Positions 7,536-17,429 of a stretch of DNA of 46,570 nucleotides are shown here, in pieces; within the stretch, counting starts at the first letter, position 1, and every line of letters starts with the position of its first letter. The stretch is from Hondaea fermentalgiana (Eukaryota; Sar; Bigyra; Thraustochytrida; Thraustochytriidae): assembly GCA_014084085.1 (NCBI GenBank), contig NPFB01000084.1, positions 293,291-339,860 on the forward strand, given 5' to 3'. A model generated the notes under the pieces. That model saw nothing but the letters and a program-made list of their open reading frames with translations. It did not search any database and had not been told where the DNA came from. A program made the translations under genes and the position numbers.

Positions 7536-9515
7536 TCAGGTTTGCTGACCGTGCGGAGGAGGCTCGAGCACCATTTCGTGAAGGGGAAGACCTCCTGGAA
7601 CCATGGGCAGGACGAGGGTGTCCTTGTCGACGAAGACCTCGAGGAGCACGGGGCCCTCGTCGTAGGCGAGGAAGGCCTCAATTGAGGCCGCGAGCTCAGA
7701 CTGCGCACGGCAATAGAGTCCCTTGGCGCGCATCGAGCCTGCAAGCGCGTCGAAGCGAGGGTTGAACATGGCCGTGCCCGAGTAGCGCTGGTCGTAGAAA
7801 AGATCCTGCCAGTTTTTCACCATGCCTTGAAAATCGTTCTGCAGCAAGAGGATCTTGACGCCCACCTTGAACTCGACGGCCGTGATGAGCTCCATGCCCG
7901 TCATCGAGTACGAGGCGTCGCCGTCAACGTCGATCACAATGGCATTTGGCCGAGCGACCTTGGCCCCAATGGCTGCAGGAAGACCGAATCCCATCGTGCC
8001 GGCACCGCCCGAGGAGATCCATTGCCGCGGTTTGGTCCACGTGATGAACTGCGCCGCATGCATTTGGTGGCTTCCCACGCCCGTGGTGAAAAATACCTCT
8101 TGCTGAGGATCTCTTGCCTGGATCTCCAAGAGCTGTCGGTCGAGTTCAGCGAGCACTTGCTGCGGCTTGAGCACCTTTTCGTCCGTGTCCACGGACTCGA
8201 GGAGAAAAGGGTGTTTGGATTTCCACTCTGAGATTTGCTCGAGCCACGGCTCTCGCGCCCGATGCTGCACATGTGGAACAACATTGGCAAGGTTTTCCGC
8301 CACGTCGCCAAGGACAGACACGGTTGGCTGGATGACCTTGTGCATGTTTTTGGGTGAAATCTCAAAGTGAACAATGCCCCCGCGGCCCTCGCGCTCGGCG
8401 CGGCGAGCCTCGGGCGCAAAGGCGTCAATGCGCATGGTCACACGGTCGTCGAAGCGGGCGCCGAGGGCAAGGATGAGGTCGGCGCTTTGCATGGCGTAGT
8501 TGGCGTACGCAGAACCGTGCATGCCAAGCATGTTGAGAGAAAGCGGGCTGCGTTCATCAAAGGCGCCAAGACCTTGCAGTGATGTGGTCACGGGAATGTT
8601 GGCCTTTTCTGCCAGCTCTTTGAGCACGCCAGGCCCGTCCAGCGGGCTCTGCATGATTCCCTGACCGGCGTAAATGACGGGACGTTCGGCACGATTGATC
8701 ATGTCTGCGATCTCCGCGAAGTCGGGCGTTTCGGGGCTGCCCAGACGCGTCTTGTGGAAAAGATTTGCCTTTTGCTTTTGACGAAGGGAAATCCGCGGCA
8801 TGCTGTCTGGAATCCCCTCGAGCACGGCAGCACTCACGTCCTTGGGCAAGTCCACGAGAACGGGGCCGGGGCGTCCACTTGTGGCGATCTCAAAGGCCTC
8901 ATTGATGCGTCGCGGAAGCTCGCCAACGTCTTTGACCATGACATTCCACTTTGTGCACGCGCTGCTGATGCCGATAATGTCGCATTCTCGAGCGTCATCC
9001 GTGCCCTTGGACGAGGCCGTGACTTGGTCCGTAAAGACAATCAGAGGCGTCCCATCCATGAAGGCATCCATTATCGGAGTGATGGTGTTGGTGGCGCCCG
9101 CTCCCGAACTCACCAGCACGATCCCCGGCTTGCCTGTGGCGCGCGCGTACCCTTCGGCCATGTGGCCTGCGCCCTGTTCGTGGCGCGCCAGGATCAACGT
9201 GAACTCGTCTTTGCCTAAAGCGTGGTCAAAAATGGGCAAACTGGCACCACCGGGATGCCCAAAGATGGTGTCGACGTTATGCTTGTGCATGAGCTCGCGG
9301 AATATCTGCGCTCCCGTGAGACCCACGAACGTTTCATCGTCCGATGGTGCTTGAGCTGCCTGCGCTGATGCCCATGAGCTCTTGTATCTCATTGCGTGCG
9401 GCCCGCATGCTGAGATGAAGTCTCTGTCGAACGATGTTGGAGAAGGATGATTTCTTTTTCGCGGTTGCTTGGCCGCGGCTCTCGCCAGCCTTTGCGTTGC
9501 TTTTTTTGCAAGCAT
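7536..9515 (-). CDS. ILV2: Acetolactate synthase catalytic subunit, organellar
   Basis: This is acetohydroxyacid synthase, the ThDP-, FAD- and Mg-dependent first common enzyme of branched-chain amino acid synthesis (two pyruvate to acetolactate; pyruvate plus 2-ketobutyrate to acetohydroxybutyrate). The protein has 659 residues. Residues 1-60 are Arg/Ala/Lys-rich and look like a mitochondrial or plastid targeting peptide. The ThDP domain has GHPGGASLPIFDHA (86-99), the catalytic Glu113 in RHEQGAGHMAEGYA, and the metal/ThDP motif beginning GDAS near 530. Central FAD-domain motifs LGMHG and GARFDDRVT are present, and the end reads VLPMVPGG as in yeast Ilv2. Similarity to the fungal enzyme is very strong throughout. 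An upstream in-frame ATG at 9578 is an alternative start. Residues near 166-176 depart from the usual herbicide-pocket sequence (see findings). No regulatory subunit gene is in the window. Confidence 0.95.
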   Translation of the reverse strand: MLAKKATQRLARAAAKQPRKRNHPSPTSFDRDFISACGPHAMRYKSSWASAQAAQAPSDDETFVGLTGAQIFRELMHKHNVDTIFGHPGGASLPIFDHALGKDEFTLILARHEQGAGHMAEGYARATGKPGIVLVSSGAGATNTITPIMDAFMDGTPLIVFTDQVTASSKGTDDARECDIIGISSACTKWNVMVKDVGELPRRINEAFEIATSGRPGPVLVDLPKDVSAAVLEGIPDSMPRISLRQKQKANLFHKTRLGSPETPDFAEIADMINRAERPVIYAGQGIMQSPLDGPGVLKELAEKANIPVTTSLQGLGAFDERSPLSLNMLGMHGSAYANYAMQSADLILALGARFDDRVTMRIDAFAPEARRAEREGRGGIVHFEISPKNMHKVIQPTVSVLGDVAENLANVVPHVQHRAREPWLEQISEWKSKHPFLLESVDTDEKVLKPQQVLAELDRQLLEIQARDPQQEVFFTTGVGSHQMHAAQFITWTKPRQWISSGGAGTMGFGLPAAIGAKVARPNAIVIDVDGDASYSMTGMELITAVEFKVGVKILLLQNDFQGMVKNWQDLFYDQRYSGTAMFNPRFDALAGSMRAKGLYCRAQSELAASIEAFLAYDEGPVLLEVFVDKDTLVLPMVPGGLPLHEMVLEPPPHGQQT

Positions 9516-11055
9516 GTTGTCTCGTTTCGACTTTGGTGGGGATCCTACGTCGCAAATCGCTTCGGCCCCGGGGAACATTGCAGAATCGCGCGGCGGGACA
9601 CAGCGAGAGGGTCCACTTTGCTTCCTTTTACTATGAGTGGTATGGTATACTAGGGTGGGGAACGAAGGGGCAAGGAGAGGAGGGAGGGAGGCACCGTGGA
9701 ATTTATCGGAAACTCCCTCTTCTTTGGTTGGCTTTCCTCGGGTCTTGAGTTGCCGTTGCATGTTTTTGTTTGCGAGGGGGCAAAGCAAATGGGGTTGGGA
9801 GTGGCGCCTGCATCAGTCTATTCTACAATGCAAAGGTCATGGCGCCTCTTAATCAGTCGTTCGCAACGCCTTCCCTCTTGCCCCAGATGCCCGTCATTTG
9901 GCCGTGCGAGGCGTGTTCCCGCACCGCGACCCTCTTTTTTTTTTCTTTTTTCTCTCTCTCTCTCTCTCTCTTTTCTCTTCTTTTCAGAGATTGCGTCGCG
10001 CGAAGCAGGGTGATGAACGTAGCGAAGCGGCCACAGCTATAGCCTGATGAGCCCCAGCCGCCAGTCTGGTCTAATCTGGCTGGTTTCGTCTCGTTTCGTG
10101 GAGATCAGTTGTCGCCAGTATACGTGTGCGCCCGGCATCTGGCGCAGCGACGCGATGCGCTGCAAAAAAGGTGTAAGCGCAGCTCCCTCAACTCGACTCA
10201 CAAGTCAACTCGACGCGACTCGCTCGACCCGGACGAACACCGCCAGCCGGGCAGAGCCGCCAGGACGGGACTGGCCGGACAGCGCTACCACCCCATCCCG
10301 CTGCAACGGCCGCGCGTGCAGAGCCGCCAGGACCGTGCGCTCGCTGGCCGTCTCTCTGTTGGACGCTGCATGATGGAGGGACTCGACGATCCCGCGCCTC
10401 TTCGACCCTCCGGTCGGTCGTGCACCCGGCCGCGTCCGTCGCGTCGCCTGCGAGCAGCACGACCGGCGGCGGCTCGCAGCGCAGCGCAGCGCAGAGCGGC
10501 GCAGGGTGAGCGCCCGCGTCCAGCGCGCGCGCACTCGGGTCCTCGCGGGCTTGGGCTTGGTGGGCGCAGTGTGCAGACTGACAGACGACAGACAGACAGA
10601 CAGAGCGCGTGCACGTGCACGTGCCCCGGCTCGCACTCCTGCCGTCCTCAAGTATTATAATGCGAGGCTAGAACGGGCTACTAGTTCCCCGTCTCACGTC
10701 ATCGCCGGCGGGAGACGGACGAAGGGACGATCGTGAAGGAGGCGCGCCCGCGCGCGCAGACTGCTGCAGGCTGCAGCGACCGACCGACCGGGCCGCGCCT
10801 CGGCAGCGTGCGTGCGTGCGTGCGTGTCGGGCTAGCGAGCTGTCCGCGCCGAGAGGGCGTGCGAGGGGTGTGAGAAGGCCGCACGCGAACGAACGAAGGC
10901 AAAACCCGAAATATCATCACCTTCGCATCCATCCATCCATACCTACGTACATACATCGCCCGCCGCTGCCTTCGCGAGACGCCCGCGCCTCTGCAGCCCG
11001 CGCAGTGCGCCCGTCTCCGCGCCGCGCGAGCGTGCGCGGCAGAGCGAGCGGCCGC

Positions 11056-11155
11056 NNNNNNNNNNNNNNNNNNNNNNNNNNNNNNNNNNNNNNNNNNNNN
11101 NNNNNNNNNNNNNNNNNNNNNNNNNNNNNNNNNNNNNNNNNNNNNNNNNNNNNNN
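11056..11155. other. Assembly gap of 100 N
   Basis: Exactly 100 unknown bases, the conventional size for a gap of unknown length. The flanks are very GC-rich with pentamer-like repeats, a likely cause of the gap. Confidence 0.99.
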
Positions 11156-11648
11156 GGCCCGGGTCGCCCCGACTCGGCTCGAGTGGGCCCGAGTCGCCGC
11201 GGGGGCGCGCGAGCGAGGCCGAGTCGCGATCGATCGCAGAGCGCTGTCGTCGAGGCGACTCACCGTGACGGTCAGTCAGTCAGCTCGACTCGGTTCAACC
11301 CAAGAAGAAAATAAAAAAGGAGGGAAGGAAAGCGAGAAGCAGGCAAGCAGCCAGCCAGGCAAAGTAGAGAAAAGAAAGCCCGGAGTTGGAAACGGGAAAG
11401 CCCGCGCTCTCTCCCTCCCTTTCTTTTCTTTCGTTCTTTCCTTCGCCGCGGCAAACCCGCTTCGCTCGCTCGTCGCGGCGCGCGCTGCCCGCCCCTGCCC
11501 CGGCGACCGTGCGCGAGAGCGAGAGCGAGAGCGAGAGCGACGCGGAGAGCGAGTCGAGGCGAGGCAGGCTTTCAGGCCTGGAGGCCCCTGCTCGACCCGC
11601 GGTCCTCGGTCGGTCGGTCGGTCGGTCGGTCGGCAGCATCATCCCGAG

Positions 11649-11741
11649 CCTCCCTCGCGCATCCCTCGCGCATCCCTCGCGTTATCCCTCGCGGCCTCGC
11701 TCGCGACATCCCTCGCGGCATCCCTCGCGGCATCCCTCGCC
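11649..11741 (+). repeat. CATCCCTCGCG array
   Basis: About eight imperfect copies of an 11-base unit, CATCCCTCGCG, occur with one internal interruption near 11690-11705. They lie about 330 bases upstream of the 12067 start codon, in the presumed promoter or leader. Confidence 0.85.
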
Positions 11742-12066
11742 GGCTCCGGCCGCGCAGGCGGGGGCGGCTCAGAAAGAAGGAAGGGCTGGATCGAGTTGCT
11801 CTCTCTTGATCTGATCTGATCTGGTTGATTGTTTGTTTGTTTAGCCGAGCTGCGCAGGAGACGGCGCGCGACGGGGACGCGCGAGAGGGCGCGGAGGACG
11901 GCCCGGGAGAGAGCTCGGCGAGCGAGACAGCAGGCAGGCAGACGCGCAGAGAGGCCGCTTTCGAGGCGAGCAGCGAGGCGGGAAAGGCCGCTCGTTCGTT
12001 TTGCTTTTCTGTGCGCCGGCAGGCTGGGTGGTGGTGTGCGGCGACGCGACGCGAGGCGACGCGACG

Positions 12067-14094
12067 ATGCTGAGCGCAGTGCCGAACGAGGAAGAGCCCA
12101 AGACCGCCGCAGCCGGCGGCGCCGGGAATCGCGAAGAGGCGGCGCGGAAGGGGGCCGCGCCGGCGCGGAGCAAGGCCGAGATGCTCGCGGCTGCAGAGCG
12201 CGCCGAAGAGTCGAAGGAAGAAGACCGCCGAGCGACGGCCATTCAGGAAAACGCACAAGAGCTGAACGGCGCCTTCCTCCACGTCGGAACTGAAGATCTC
12301 GTGGACCAAGATGACGCAGAGGCCGCGCGCAGCAAACAGACTTTCCGCTCCGGACGCAGGTCCTCGTCGTCCTCGTCCAGATCGAGCATCTCCTCCAGTT
12401 TTCGGTCCAGAAGGGGCAGCAGGATGGAGCGTATCCGCTCCCTCAGCGTCAAGAGCAGGACCCCTATCCAGGACCAGCTCCTCGTCTATGTTGTTCTCCC
12501 CGCCGAGGTCCATCGGCTCACGTCCATCACCGCCCCGCTCAGCGTCTTTGCGCGCCGCTGCGAGGTCCACACCGTCTCGGCCCAAGACTGTATCCGCAAC
12601 ACCGCGAACCGTGTCGACACCGTCATGCAGCCCGAGTTCACCTTTGCCACCGCCCCGCGCAACGCCGATATCGTTGTCGTGCTCGGCAGCTTGCGCAGCC
12701 CCGTGCGCCGCTGGATCCGCGAATTCAATACGGACCCGGTCATTGTGAAAATTAAGGGGGCCTACATGACGCGCTACCGCGACAACTTTCGAACCAAGAC
12801 AAAGGTTCACATGAACGCGCGCACCGAGCTTGACGCCAGTCTCGACCTTTTGGACATCATCTACAACGAGGCCGCCGGTAATTCGTCGTTCACGACTGCG
12901 GCCGCCTCGCCCCCCTCTACGGCGCTCACATCGCCGAACACTTCACTCTCGCAACCACCCCTCCCTGACTTGGGCCCCCGCTCGCCATCAGACCACGACA
13001 ACGACAACACATCCATCCCGTCCACCCCGACCTCTGTCGGCGGCTCCATTGGGGATCTGGCCGAACGCTACACAGCCATTGTCACGAACAGCACCTCCTC
13101 CTCCTCCTCCATCACCGTCACCGTCAACAACAACAACAACAAGGCAAACGAGGAGGCTCATGACATCAGCGATGTCCCACGTCTTCTTTCGTGTTCTTCT
13201 AGCGACAACCTTGATCGTAGCGAGCACGAGGAAAACCCACAGCCCATCGGCTTGCTCAACGCATCGCCACCCCCTTTGTCTCGTCACCTCGAACACCAAC
13301 ACCGGAATCATGCGCGTCTTTCATCCAGTCGAAGCACCGACAACAGCGACGCAGTGCCTGAGACAGTCTTTGAGCAATCGACTGTCCCCTCGCCTCCTCT
13401 GCACAAGCGGGTTGACAGTGGTCGCGAGACTGTGTTTTCCGATGTCATCTCCGAGGTCAGCAGTCACGATGGCCCACCGGGAAACGACATTGCCGAGGAG
13501 CTTGGCTTTTACCGCCACTTTTTCGGCAGCGACCCGGAGCGCACACGGCTTGGCCCACGAGACAAATTTAATCTCTGGACGCTTCGTATGCGTGCCATTG
13601 TTCGCGAGCGCATCATTGGCGTCATTCTCTACGATGGCGTTGACGAACTCGGCGTCTCGGCAGTCCTCGATACCTGGGGCGCCGTCAGCGGAGTCCGGCT
13701 CGTCCTTCTCGGCGTCACCAGACTCGAAAAGGCGGATCCCGCGGAGCCCGGGCCCATTGTGGACACGCCAGTCATCACCTCGGCCAATGGACTTCGCTTT
13801 CTCGATGTGCGACCGCTCTCGAGTTTTGCGCGCAGCGTTCATTCTGTTCTCAGCCTCCACGCCTGCCTCTTGCCTCCTGCTGGAAAGGGCGTCCGTGCAC
13901 CTACGGAGCAATTTGTACGCAAGCGTCTGACTCGCATTGCCGGCGTCGAGAACATTCGCTGTGAAGTCTGGGACCAAACCTTGCTCTTGCCCACGGAGGC
14001 TTACACGCATCAAATGGATTCAATTCGCGAAAACTATTCCGTGTCTGCCGCAAGAAGCGTGGCGCGGAAGCTGGCCATTGGCTCAAAAAAGTAA
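12067..14094 (+). CDS. Hypothetical 675-residue protein
   Basis: I do not recognise this protein. The ATG at 12067 directly follows a GCGAC pentamer run. Residues 1-90 are charged and Ala/Glu-rich. A Ser/Arg-rich stretch at about 95-125 precedes a compact, hydrophobic-patterned block at about 138-280 (LLVYVVLPAE, ADIVVVLGS, LDIIYNEA), which looks like a folded alpha/beta domain. Residues about 285-480 are Ser/Thr/Pro/Asn-rich and probably disordered. A second folded-looking block fills about 480-675 (GFYRHFFGSDPERTR, IIGVILYDGVDELGV, LVLLGVTRLEK). The protein ends in a basic tail, with no signal peptide or membrane segment. The two blocks separated by a disordered insert may be halves of one domain; this is inference. 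Confidence 0.7.
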   Translation: MLSAVPNEEEPKTAAAGGAGNREEAARKGAAPARSKAEMLAAAERAEESKEEDRRATAIQENAQELNGAFLHVGTEDLVDQDDAEAARSKQTFRSGRRSSSSSSRSSISSSFRSRRGSRMERIRSLSVKSRTPIQDQLLVYVVLPAEVHRLTSITAPLSVFARRCEVHTVSAQDCIRNTANRVDTVMQPEFTFATAPRNADIVVVLGSLRSPVRRWIREFNTDPVIVKIKGAYMTRYRDNFRTKTKVHMNARTELDASLDLLDIIYNEAAGNSSFTTAAASPPSTALTSPNTSLSQPPLPDLGPRSPSDHDNDNTSIPSTPTSVGGSIGDLAERYTAIVTNSTSSSSSITVTVNNNNNKANEEAHDISDVPRLLSCSSSDNLDRSEHEENPQPIGLLNASPPPLSRHLEHQHRNHARLSSSRSTDNSDAVPETVFEQSTVPSPPLHKRVDSGRETVFSDVISEVSSHDGPPGNDIAEELGFYRHFFGSDPERTRLGPRDKFNLWTLRMRAIVRERIIGVILYDGVDELGVSAVLDTWGAVSGVRLVLLGVTRLEKADPAEPGPIVDTPVITSANGLRFLDVRPLSSFARSVHSVLSLHACLLPPAGKGVRAPTEQFVRKRLTRIAGVENIRCEVWDQTLLLPTEAYTHQMDSIRENYSVSAARSVARKLAIGSKK

Positions 14095-14558
14095 ATTAGA
14101 TCGAATATCAAATCTCAATCAAATCATTGTTTCAACCTTTGTTTTCATTTCATTCAGGTCGCACAGACTGTCCGAGCCGCCACAGTGTGGGCAAGCTCTG
14201 GGCTTGTTCAGCAACTTGGGCGCAGGCTCCCCTGGCAACGCTCGTTGAGCGGCGACAAAAAGGGGAACACACGCACTGACAATCGATCATATAAGAACGG
14301 TAGAAAGCTGAATTCGCCTCCTTTCCTATGTTCTCAGCATGCGATGGGATGGACAGGACAGGACACACATAGTGGCTGGCCGAAAGGAGAAAAAAAAAAA
14401 AAGATTGAAAAGAAATATGACCGTTCACCGGATCACCGGGCTCCACTGACTCGGACGCCGTAGGCGTTGCGTGCGACGCAACACTGGCAGGCTGGTACGA
14501 AACAAGTGTCGGCAAATCTCACTTGTGCGCGCCCCGAGCGCGCAGCGAGACAGCGGCA
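14095..14558. other. Intergenic region
   Basis: This is the short AT-richer spacer between two same-strand genes. There is an A12 run at about 14391-14402 on the plus strand. No RNA gene or further ORF is supported. Confidence 0.6.
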
Positions 14559-15170
14559 ATGGCTCTCGTGAGGGTTCGCTTTGGGTGCAAGCAGGAGATT
14601 CTCGTGAATGCAAACGTGGCGGCTGATGTTTTGTTGAATCACGTTCGAAACAAGTGCGCGCGAGAGGCTCGTGAGCTACTCACCAAGCGAATTTCCGTCG
14701 TCGCGAGCGAACTCGACGCCTACGCGCGCAGGAAAGCGTCCACGGAGGCTGCGGGCCCGCCCAGACACATCGCCAAAGAAGAAGGAGAAGGAGAAAAACA
14801 AGACCCTCAAGAGGACAACGACGGCAAAGCAAATGCCGAAGAAAAGGATCCGACCGACGATGCCCGCGAATCGCTTCTGAGCCGACTTGAGGAAGCCATT
14901 GCTTGTCGTCGCGAGCAACTCGAGAATTTGCAGGCTGCTCTTGCGCAGTGCGCCGCCCTTGAAGATGAAAATGCGCGTGTCGAACTCTTGCTGGATGGTA
15001 ATCCAAAGGGATTGGCCGACGCGGGAACTGCCTCCGCACTCGAGTGCCTCGGACCTCTCACACAGCTTGAACTTGCCATGTATCAAGAGAGCCCTGAGGG
15101 CGAAACTAGCGTCCCGCAAAGCTTAATATTTGACATTCCAAACGATGACACGCTTGTGCGCGTCGAATAA
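14559..15170 (+). CDS. CXorf65-like protein with coiled-coil insertion
   Basis: The 203-residue protein opens with MALVRVRFGCKQEILVNANV followed by a VLLNHVRNKC segment. This resembles the start of the uncharacterised animal CXorf65 family, where a short beta strand, a Q-[EF]-x-[LV]-x-N-x-N motif and an aliphatic helix ending in basic/Cys residues are diagnostic. The usual second half of that domain (strand plus leucine-rich turn) may correspond to VELLLDGNPKGLA and LTQLELAMYQ near 145-190. Between them lies about 110 residues of charged sequence with a probable coiled coil (about 105-135, RLEEAIACRREQLENLQAAL). The function of the family is unknown to me. The TTG-initiated extension to 14523 is not used because an ATG is available. 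The match is by eye and moderate. Confidence 0.55.
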   Translation: MALVRVRFGCKQEILVNANVAADVLLNHVRNKCAREARELLTKRISVVASELDAYARRKASTEAAGPPRHIAKEEGEGEKQDPQEDNDGKANAEEKDPTDDARESLLSRLEEAIACRREQLENLQAALAQCAALEDENARVELLLDGNPKGLADAGTASALECLGPLTQLELAMYQESPEGETSVPQSLIFDIPNDDTLVRVE

Positions 15171-15629
15171 AATAGTAATTGTAGATGATTTTGGACCTGC
15201 CGAAGATAAACTGACGCAGAGGCATGCAGGGTCTAGGTTTGCAACAAGCTCTTGGGGAACAGATGGAAAACAAAATGACGGTGATGACTTTAATGTCAAG
15301 ACTCTGAACTGGCAATGATATTTGCATCAATTCTGCTTCGCATCTGATGGTAAAGCTTGGTCACTTTTGGAAAGACACTTGTACACTCGTGCTCGCAAAC
15401 ATGCATCATGAACAAATACATATGGATGTGGTGTCCGGAAAGACTTCCTTGAAAGTCGTACAAAAATCAAGATCAAAAGCAAAATGAATTGCTATTCCCG
15501 TGCGCGTCGAAGTGCATCTTCCATTTTCTCCTCTATCAAGATCCAGCAAGGCAGTTATTCACATATCCGAAATGGAAAATCGAAATGGACAAAGACATTT
15601 ACATTACCTTTTCCGGGCAAAACAGACTG
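15171..15629. other. Intergenic region between convergent genes
   Basis: These 459 bases separate the stop codons of two convergent genes. They are AT-richer than the coding DNA. I see no gene, repeat or structured RNA. Confidence 0.6.
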
Positions 15630-17429
15630 TTACTTGCGCAGCTGCGACAGCTTGCGTAACCTTGAGGGCTCACGCGATAAGGCTGCCGGTTTTTTCGCTG
15701 GACGCACAGGCGGCACGCCGTCGCTATCTTTGACCTCCTCATCGGCACTCCGTGGAGGCGGACCCGGAGGTGGTGATGGTGGAGGCGACGCGAGTTCGCG
15801 CTCCCTCAACGATCTCTTTGCAGGTGAAACGGGAAGACGAACCGGGGCGCGTCGAAGCTGCGCGCAAACGTACTCTTCCAAATGAGCTGCAACCCGCGGC
15901 GAAAGTGCGTGCGTAACGCTAAAGGCAGCAATCGCTTCGGCAGGGTCATCGGTTGACCGCACGACGAGCTCGGCCGAGTCCCCATTCGGTAAGTCCACGT
16001 CAACGAGCAGCTCTTCAACCTCGGCGATCTCAGCGGGATGGTTTTCGCGTAAAGGTAAATTGTGCGATGACACCTGCGAAGATGCCAGACTGACGGCGCT
16101 CGACGCGACGACATGCTTGCGCGTAGCTTCGGCCAGCTGTGCGCGAAGCGACTCTGCCTCGCGACGCAGGGCATCTGTTTCAGCATTCACGGTCAACGTT
16201 GTGCGAGCAAACTGCTCGTGCATGTGCTGAAATTGATCCTGGAAGCGTGTCAGTGCAGATGAGCGTTCCGCTTCAGCGGCTTTGGCGCGCTCTTCTGCTC
16301 TCGCCTGACATTCGAGCGCCTCCGTCGCTTGACGCCGCGCCGCTTCCAACTCCTTTCGCGCTTCTTCAAGACTCGACTTGAGCTGTGCTTCAAGCGCACT
16401 TGCGCGCTCGCGCTCTGCGGCCAGCTGTTCGGAGATCTTGGCAAGCGCGGTCTCGTGACGCTTTGCTTCGCCGCTCTCGCCCTCGAAAGCGGCGCGCAAC
16501 GACGCGCATTCCTGCTCGAGCACGCGGCACTTGTCGCTGTACTCCTGACGGCCCAGATTTTCCGCACTAAAGGCCTCTTCGGCAGCACTACATCGCTCTT
16601 CGAACTCGCGAGCGCGCTCCTCGGCCGCCGTGGCACGCGACTCCGCGTCCTCAAGAGACGTTTCGCAATTTTCTAGGCGCTCACGGGTTTGACCTAGCGT
16701 GGCTCGCACGGCTGCAAGCTCGCGCTCGACGACTTGCACGCGTGTTCTGGCGCTGTGCGCCTCGTTACTCGATGCATCGGCGCGAGAAGCACCATCTTCA
16801 AGCGCCTTTTTCAATTTCTTTTCGAGGCTCGAGACACGTTCCGACAAGGCATACACGCGCTTGCGTGCGACATCTCGCTCGGAAGTGAGGTCAAGTTTAT
16901 CCTTGCGTAGCACTTCGATCTCTTCGCGTGCGTTTTGTACCTGATCAGTCAAGTCGTGTTCGTTGCGACTGAGGGTTTCCAATAGGTCGGCCTTTGCTGT
17001 GAGTTCCCGCTCGGCAAAAGCTAGTTTGCGCTCGTGCAGAGAAGCCTTGGCGGCGAGCGCTGCTTCGCGCGCCGTGGCGTTGTGCAAAGCTTTACGCCGC
17101 GGTGTGGCTTCCTCCCTTCCTTGAATCCTTGCTGAAGCTGGCGTTTGCGGTTGCTTGGCTGGCGCTGTGGCCGGTGCGCAGCTCGTCACACGCACAGACA
17201 CGCCCCGTGCTGTTTTCCGCGGACTCCGGTATTCGAACCTCCGGTTGGCTGAGAACTCGTTGAGCTCGAGTCGGCCTTTGCTCTCTGTCGCCGTTGAGCT
17301 CGACGAGCTCGACGAGCTCGACGAGATCGTCGACGACGCCAGGCCCAGGTCCCGCCTCCTTCCGCGGAGCCGCTCTTTCGCGAGCGCGAGCCGAGCCCGC
17401 TCCTCGCAGATTCTCGCATCCAAGCTCAT
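15630..17429 (-). CDS. Long coiled-coil protein with C-terminal beta-grasp-like module
   Basis: This 599-residue protein is dominated by heptad-patterned coiled coil from about residue 115 to 450 (Glu/Ala/Arg/Leu-rich). It begins after a Ser-run and a basic linker. Following the coil is a short compact segment at about 485-540 (LLVDVDLPNGDSAELVV, then DDPAEAIAAFSVTHALSP). That pattern, hydrophobic strands, a DDP turn and an aliphatic helix, recurs at the ends of cilium- or cytoskeleton-associated coiled-coil proteins in protists. The tail is Pro-rich and basic (SPPPSPPPGPPP). The 5' end is uncertain: the ATG at 17429 gives a clean start, but the -1 frame upstream (about 17430-17590) encodes a plausible acidic stretch reading VFNVSLDGNEVEEDDLEDDG, so a spliced or frameshifted first exon is possible. 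The role is unknown; structural/cytoskeletal is a guess. Confidence 0.7.
   Translation of the reverse strand: MSLDARICEERARLALAKERLRGRRRDLGLASSTISSSSSSSSSSTATESKGRLELNEFSANRRFEYRSPRKTARGVSVRVTSCAPATAPAKQPQTPASARIQGREEATPRRKALHNATAREAALAAKASLHERKLAFAERELTAKADLLETLSRNEHDLTDQVQNAREEIEVLRKDKLDLTSERDVARKRVYALSERVSSLEKKLKKALEDGASRADASSNEAHSARTRVQVVERELAAVRATLGQTRERLENCETSLEDAESRATAAEERAREFEERCSAAEEAFSAENLGRQEYSDKCRVLEQECASLRAAFEGESGEAKRHETALAKISEQLAAERERASALEAQLKSSLEEARKELEAARRQATEALECQARAEERAKAAEAERSSALTRFQDQFQHMHEQFARTTLTVNAETDALRREAESLRAQLAEATRKHVVASSAVSLASSQVSSHNLPLRENHPAEIAEVEELLVDVDLPNGDSAELVVRSTDDPAEAIAAFSVTHALSPRVAAHLEEYVCAQLRRAPVRLPVSPAKRSLRERELASPPPSPPPGPPPRSADEEVKDSDGVPPVRPAKKPAALSREPSRLRKLSQLRK

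Larger units (their letters stand above)
9516..12066. other. Gene-poor region with assembly gap
   Basis: These 2.55 kb lie between the divergent acetolactate synthase and the 12067 gene, and no convincing gene is seen. Contents are a CT/TTTC tract (9933-9975), several GACT/GACGC-type short repeats (10190-10240), a CGTG run (10808-10826), the N gap (11056-11155), a GAGAGC run (11511-11540), a CGGT run (11605-11632) and an 11-base array (11649-11741). TTGATTGTTTGTTTGTTTAG, ending at 11843, looks like a 3' splice site and may close a 5' UTR intron of the 12067 gene. Confidence 0.5.

Noticed and set aside
11572..12810. Minus-strand open frame of 412 codons
   Set aside because: It is antisense to the 12067 gene over half its length, and low-complexity Arg/Ala/Ser in the rest. 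No ATG-led conserved segment.
17215..17245. TTCGAATACC resembling a tRNA T-loop
   Set aside because: It lies within coding sequence of the coiled-coil gene and no acceptor, D or anticodon stems can be paired around it. I found no tRNA or rRNA anywhere in the window.
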